DNA of 64,000 bases, taken from Cyathus striatus (lineage: Eukaryota; Basidiomycota; Agaricomycetes; Agaricales; Nidulariaceae). The position numbers were made by a program, and so were the translations under genes. The DNA lies in the NCBI GenBank assembly GCA_025738555.1, contig JAOVFP010000007.1, forward strand, positions 2,170,001 to 2,234,000, written 5' to 3'. Each line of letters starts with the position of its first letter. Positions within the stretch are counted from its first letter, which is position 1. Positions 59,301 to 64,000 of the stretch are shown one piece after another. Under the pieces are notes generated by a model that did no database searches, was not told the DNA's origin, and saw only the letters and a program-made list of their open reading frames with translations.

Positions 59301-60428
59301 ACTTCAAGACATGTAGTGTTGCTCGCAGATAGATGAAGATAAGGTAGAGGAGGGGTGAAAAGGTGTCAGTTGAATTGTGTGAGGCGCGAGAAGTTGGTGG
59401 GAAGTTGGTGGGAACGAAAAGAAAGGGCCTGTTGCATGCACGTTGCAATTATATATGTAAGTGCAACTGATGGAAATTACCCCAGAAGTCGCTCGAAATG
59501 CCCAGATGTTGTTAAGAAAACGGTTTAAAGATGCCCCACTGTTTCGCATGTATAATGCTGCCAAGACTTAGTTTTGTGTCTCGGCAAAGTCCCCTAGATG
59601 TCCCTTGATAAAAACATGGAAACTATATCTCGCACAATACAGCTTGATATCCCTAGGCTGATTTTTCACTGGGGTTGAAAAGTGAAACCAATAATGCCCC
59701 GGAGAGATACCTTGTCAAGCAAGATGACTATGTAATAGTGATCTGGACTCATAGTCCATTGATCTAGTTCCCTTCCTTATAAACCCTTCATTAGCACTAC
59801 AGATTTCTACTCCTTCGAATCCTGCTTCTCAGCATTCAAAACCTGTCTTTTAGCATTTTTTATTATTTTTCTAACTCTATACAAGCTATTCGTGGTCCCA
59901 TGTAATGTAAACATATTAAATATTTAACCTTCACACTCGGTCCATCAATACAATTAATCTTCCTATGAGTGGCAATATCCAGTATACTTAATCTGGTTGG
60001 TAGTGGGCTTTGCCGCTTGTCAGCCCTATTCCTTTATACGATCAATGATCATCAGTTAACGAATCATTGGGTCAGATGAGTCAAATTTACGATTCTCACT
60101 GATAAATATAGGCTAGCTAGTTTAAGAATAAACTATGTTTATGACTAAAAGGCTGAGAGTTTTCATAATATCAACAAAAACACGACGAATTCTTCTTCCC
60201 TAGCAATCCATCTTAACCTATACCTCACTGGGGACACCAATCATCATTAGAGTCTTTCAGCCTTCAGCCACGGAGTTATCTGACTACTAATGCATTAATT
60301 TTATTGTTGTTCAGGTGTGTTGAGTCGTTTAAGTTTAGTAATGGGAAATTTTAGCGGGTGGAAGGCCGCCAGGAATCACTTATGCCGTGGGATACATTGC
60401 TTACAAAATCATATCTTTGCTCTGCCCG
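56392..60428. other. 4-kb stretch without a supported gene
   Basis: ORFs are all below 110 codons and unsupported. Contains the inverted TIR-like motif at 59999-60026 that pairs with 49020-49046. From about 60389 it is homologous to the promoter of the MDR pseudogene (31944 onward). Confidence 0.45.
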
Positions 60429-60437
60429 TATATAAAG
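60429..60437 (+). promoter_or_regulatory. TATA box of the intact MDR gene
   Basis: TATATAAAG lies 69 bp upstream of the ATG at 60498. Box and spacing are the same in the pseudogene copy at 31986, so the promoter was duplicated with the gene. Confidence 0.65.
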
Positions 60438-60497
60438 CGTACAGGAGGAAATCATGGTATCTTTAAATAATCCAACACATCTCCCACCCTTACCAAT

Positions 60498-61767
60498 ATG
60501 TCTCAGCAAAAAGCTGTTTACTTAGAAGGCGTAGGTGGCGACTTCATTCTTCGGACAACTGAAATTTATAAACCAGCTGCTGGAGAGCTTCTCGTGAAGA
60601 TAAAGTCGGCCGCTCTTAACCCCATTGACTGGAAACTTCAGAAACACGACTACGGGTTTGTCACATTTCCAGCAATACTTGGACTGGACATCGCGGGAGA
60701 TGTTGTGGAAGTGGGGGAAGGTGTTCAGGGGTTTTCTAAAGGGGATAGAGTGTTAGTATATCGCATTATTTGGGCCAATGTTTCATTTACACAAATTCTA
60801 CAGCTTTTCCAAGGTAATTTCACGGACCGTAATAATGGATTTCAACAGTATGCAACCTCTCCTGCTGATAGAACCGCTAAGGTCAGAGCTGTAACTCTTA
60901 TTCATCAATGTATTTGCCGACCTGATGTGAGATAAATAGATTCCAGCCGGATGGTCTTATGATCAAATTGCAACCATTCCTCTAGTCTTATTCACTGCGT
61001 GGACAGGATTGTATAATAAAGTACCCCTTGAACTAGGACTTTCTGGCCCGACATCTCTCTATGATTCGCCCAAAGGGAAATATGCAGACACTCCAATTGT
61101 CATCTTCGGAGGAGCGAGTTCAGTAGGACAGATTGGTGAGATGGTTTCATTAGTCTTAATCTTTTGGAACTCTAATAAGTTATGTTTGATAAGCAATCCA
61201 GCTTGCGAAGTTCTCTGGATTCTCACTGATAATTACAACTGCTTCCCTGAAGCACGAATCGACTCTGAAGTCCCTTGGAGCAACACATCTCATTGATCGC
61301 ACTCTTCCGTTGTCCTCGCTCCCATCAGAAGTCGCGAAAATCACTGAGAAACCAATCACACTCATATACGATGCCATTTCATCTGAAGAAACGTCACAAG
61401 CGGGGTACGATCTTCTTGCCAATGGTGGAAAAATCACGGTTGTTATTCCTGGGTTGAAAGTAAATGAGAGTGAAGGCAGTGGAAAGACGGTCATCCACGC
61501 TTCTGCTTACCCTCTCTCACCTCCTGAGAATGCACAACTGATTAAAGAGGTATACAGGATGATAAATTCGTTATTGGAGTCCAGTGCCATTGTTGTGAGT
61601 TTCTTGATTATATGTTGGGGGTGATGGTGAGTGATTAATGTATTTTGTAGCCTAACAGGGTTGAAGTACTTCCTAACGGCCTTTGTGGTATTGTGGAAGG
61701 GTTGAAGCGTCTCGAGAATGATCAAGTCTCCGCAGGCAAACTTGTCCATCCAGATGAGACTGATTGA
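60498..61767 (+). CDS. MDR-family reductase (zinc-independent alcohol dehydrogenase/quinone reductase-like)
   Basis: Five exons, 60498-60755, 60804-60881, 60940-61135, 61194-61594 and 61651-61767, join in frame to 349 residues. The N-terminal GroES-like part shows LVKIKSAALNPIDWKLQKHD, then LGLDIAGDVVEVGEGV and GDRV. The Rossmann part shows TIPLVLFTAWTGLY, the glycine-rich VIFGGASSVGQIAIQLAK and LIYDAISSEE. The Cys/His ligands of catalytic zinc are not present, as in quinone and enoyl reductases of the MDR superfamily. It would use NAD(P)H. The substrate is unknown. Intron 1 is 48 bp and in frame, so an unspliced reading looks deceptively open. The window also holds a broken copy (32055-38894). 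Confidence 0.92.
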
Positions 61768-62113
61768 TGCCTTAATTACTGTTCAGTATGTGTTGTATGT
61801 AGGGTTCAATTACAGTGTTTCTTGTCCATAAGCCAGGTCTCTATCTCTACCGGTTCAGTATGTACGGTAAGTATAAAATTATGATCATAGTACGCAACAT
61901 ATGTCCAGTCTCGCCTGAGGAGAACCGAGTGAGAGAGCCTAGTCTTCGACTCCGGCAGGAAGGTGACACATGACCAACTCTTCTTGTACCACCTTCCTGC
62001 TACCACCAGAAAGACCATCCCCGCACGTGCGCTGAAGTTTCACCAATTTTTTTTTTCATTCGTACCATAATAAACCTTGCAAACATACTAATTAAACTAA
62101 AACACCAACTACA
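61768..62113. other. Spacer between the MDR gene and the right DIRS element
   Basis: Homology to the pseudogene flank continues to about 61896. The element's 5' end probably lies between there and 62113, but no terminal repeat can be recognised without the other end. Confidence 0.45.
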
Positions 62114-62794
62114 ATGCAAAGAATAGAGACAGACCCAGCAGGTGAAACATGCCCAGACTTCAGCGGAGATATCTTTGAAGACATGCGTAACATGGCCAGG
62201 GGAGGTAATGAACAAATGACAGATGAGGAAGCAATAGAGAAACTGGTAACGACATGGCATGCAACCCATCAGAAAAAGATGGCAGCATGGGAGGCACAGG
62301 TACAGGCAGAAAACAAGGAGAGGCGGCACCAACAACCAGAAGAGATGCTTCTGGAAACACTGCGAAAGAGGAAATATGACCACTCACATTCACGATCTCC
62401 AAAAAGAGCGAGAACAGCATCAGGCCGGCATAATCAATGGCAATGGAGCGAGTCACCCCCCCCCAACGACAGAACACCCAGAATCAGCAACAAGTTTTTT
62501 CAGAAAGGCGCAGCGAAACCACAGAGTGTCACCGCTTGCGCCGTATGCCTGGGATGCCGCAAACACGAATTCTCCAAATGCGACAAGCGACAGCTATGGG
62601 ATGGTTTCACCAAAATGTGGGCAATACGAGGAGAAAACAGAAAGCTTACCAAACCCAATGGCGACAGCATATGTTTCCAGTGGCAAATGCCAGCAGGATG
62701 CTACGACTCGACCCACCCAGAGAGACACTGTTGCTCAGGATGCGGGAACACCGACCATGGTGCTCAGAAATGTCCTTGCGCAGAGAAGCTGTAA
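62114..62794 (+). CDS. DIRS gag-like protein with zinc fingers
   Basis: An open frame of 226 residues from ATG 62114. The N-terminal half is charged (KLVTTWHATHQKKMAAWEAQ) with an Arg/Ser nuclear-signal-like stretch (RSPKRARTASGR). The C-terminal half has Cys/His clusters: CAVCLGCRKHEFSKC, CFQWQMPAGC, then HPERHCCSGCGNTDHGAQKC. This pattern is typical of the protein encoded before the reverse transcriptase in Agaricomycete DIRS-like elements. The stop TAA is at 62792-62794. Reverse transcriptase coding continues in another frame from about 62780, so expression of the pol part would need frameshifting, reinitiation or splicing. Confidence 0.82.
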   Translation: MQRIETDPAGETCPDFSGDIFEDMRNMARGGNEQMTDEEAIEKLVTTWHATHQKKMAAWEAQVQAENKERRHQQPEEMLLETLRKRKYDHSHSRSPKRARTASGRHNQWQWSESPPPNDRTPRISNKFFQKGAAKPQSVTACAVCLGCRKHEFSKCDKRQLWDGFTKMWAIRGENRKLTKPNGDSICFQWQMPAGCYDSTHPERHCCSGCGNTDHGAQKCPCAEKL

Positions 62795-64000
62795 GCCACT
62801 TACACCATACAAGGGCAAGGAATGGGAGGAGAAATTATGAGCATGTGGATTGGAAGAAAAGTATAATAGGGTGGTTGAAGGCTTACATCACGGCTTTCAG
62901 TTTGGCATTCCTGCTATTGCCAAAACATTCACACCATCAAATCACGAATCAATCAATCAATATGATGCGGCATACATGGATATTGTCAAAAAGGAGTTTA
63001 GAAGTGGAAGATACCTGGGACCGCTCTCACAGCGCCAAACAGAAGAGCTTATTGGGCCTTTCCAATCATCCCCCATATCACTCATCCCAAAGACAGGTCC
63101 AGCTGGGTGGTATCGTGCAATACACAATTTCTCATTCCCATACAAGCCAGTCAACGGAGTGGAGTCTATTAACTCGCACATTAAAGCAGAGGACTTCCCC
63201 TGCACATGGGGAACCTTCTCAACAATATGTCTACTGGTGTCAAGGCTTCCACCCGGGTCACAAGCGTCAATCAGGGATGTGGCTGAAGCCTACAGAACCA
63301 TACCTGCACACCCTAGCCAATGGCCTGGACTTGTGGTCAAGCTTAAAGGGGATGATAACTATGCAATCAACACCAGCAATAATTTCAGAATCACCTCCGC
63401 TGGAGGAGCATATGGTGAGACAGCAGATGCCGGGCTTGAAATCATCCGATACAGTGGGATCGGCCCAGCATCGAGATGGGTGGATGACCACATTTTCATA
63501 TGAATATTACAAGAACACCTTGAGAAATACAATGAACAGCGAAGGCAATGGAAAACAGAGATTGAGGAGAATGGAAGCCAAATCCATGAGCATTGTCGGA
63601 TATGGTACAGAGGAAAAGAGATGCCAGATGGACAACTAGAAGAATATGATGAAGATATGCGAGCTGAGTTCAAAGACCTGGCACAGGAGAAGAGAGGGGC
63701 TAGTTTACAGGAAGAACCATACTGTTACAGCAATGCAGACATTGACGAGTTGTCAGAACAACTGGGAACAGTCTGGGAAAGTACCAAAACAATTCTATTC
63801 CAGTCAGTGGTACCATTTCTTGGCTTTAGTTGGGATCTGGAGCACAAAACTGTATCTCTATTGGAAGCTAAATGCAACAAGTACTTGCAGACAATTACAG
63901 AGTGGAGAACAAGACAGTGACACACTCTCAAAGAGGTACGAAAACTATATGGAAAATTACTACATGTTACCCTCATTATTCCAAAAGGACGAGCATACCT
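62780..64000 (+). pseudogene. DIRS reverse transcriptase with three in-frame TGA, cut by window end
   Basis: One frame runs from about 62780 to the window end: TPYKGKEWEEKL, stop, ACGLEEKYNRVVEGLHHGF, then the RT core. Seen: SPISLIPKTGPAGWYRAIHN, NSHIKAEDFPCTWGTFSTIC, IRDVAEAYRTIPAHPSQWPG, TSAGGAYGETADAG and the active-site WVDDH (Asp-Asp at 63483-63488). Next come the VVPFLGFSWDLEHKTVSL block and EVRKLYGKLLH. Stops are TGA at 62838-62840, 63501-63503 and 63918-63920. No other break is seen. The enzyme would copy element RNA to DNA. Its RNase H and tyrosine recombinase should lie beyond 64000. It belongs to a different lineage from the left element, judging by the gag. Confidence 0.9.

Larger units (their letters stand above)
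62114..64000 (+). mobile_element. DIRS-like retrotransposon, 5' part
   Basis: Gag-like zinc-finger gene followed by reverse transcriptase in another frame, continuing out of the window. The type is inferred from family resemblance, since the recombinase is not visible. Direct and inverted terminal repeats cannot be tested here. Confidence 0.8.

Noticed and set aside
60756..60803. In-frame 48-bp block as coding in the MDR gene
   Set aside because: It starts GTATAT, ends CTACAG, interrupts a conserved region, and its pseudogene counterpart contains a stop. It is an intron.
63501..63503. TGA recoding (selenocysteine or reassigned TGA) to explain the many TGA stops
   Set aside because: Genuine genes in the window end at TGA, TAG or TAA in the normal way, and the internal TGA codons occur only in transposons, so mutation is the simpler reading.
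62437..63639. 400-codon ORF in the right DIRS element
   Set aside because: It has no domain and overlaps the gag and reverse transcriptase, whose motifs are clear in the other two frames.

Overview
This window is nuclear DNA of a basidiomycete, most likely an Agaricomycete. The genes carry many short introns of about 48-60 bp with GT..AG ends. The recognisable families fit that group: an F-box-like family starting FPPEIEDE, a 7-TM protein of the DUF6533 type, an NB-ARC/TPR NLR, an Old Yellow Enzyme, DIRS-type tyrosine-recombinase retrotransposons and a two-gene PIF/Harbinger transposon. The window is gene-poor and repeat-rich. Much of it is transposon inside transposon, with decayed gene copies between. 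I saw no rRNA, CRISPR or convincing functional tRNA.

Layout. 1-3.3 kb: nested terminal-inverted-repeat (TIR) elements, then an anonymous stretch. 3.4-9.6 kb: a dead DIRS-like retrotransposon split by a 2.7-kb hAT-like element made mostly of minisatellites. 10.4-18.1 kb: ordinary genes, namely a phosphatase-like hypothetical, F-box-like copy 1, a decayed DUF6533 membrane protein and an intact nine-exon Old Yellow Enzyme. 19.2-29.0 kb: F-box-like pseudogene copy 2, the intact NLR at 23.2-26.0 kb among GC-rich repeat fragments, and a fragment of a small-protein gene. 30.2-39.0 kb: a pair of inverted MITE-like copies, then an alcohol-dehydrogenase-like (MDR) pseudogene interrupted by a solo LTR and by a complete 4.4-kb Harbinger element. 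40.6-43.9 kb: a 3.3-kb TIR element. 44.7-47.5 kb: intact F-box-like copy 3 and a predicted small secreted protein. 49-60 kb: AT-rich and gene-poor, with MITEs and F-box-like pseudogene copy 4 broken by a TIR element that itself carries a MITE. 60.5-61.8 kb: the intact MDR paralogue. 62.1-64.0 kb: the start of a second DIRS-like element, running off the window.

Reading them together. The paralogous pairs (MDR, F-box-like, small protein) are the key. The intact MDR gene gives the empty site for both insertions in its broken copy, so exact target-site duplications can be read. The adjacency of F-box copy 3 to the small-protein gene shows that an 8.4-kb NLR-bearing segment separates the matching pair at 20.3-28.7 kb. 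All eight in-frame stops recorded in three transposon genes are TGA, and both catalytic arginines of the left tyrosine recombinase are changed by CG-to-CA type substitutions. Both facts suggest decay by CpG deamination. Functions of the single genes are assigned from motifs read by eye; no database search was run.
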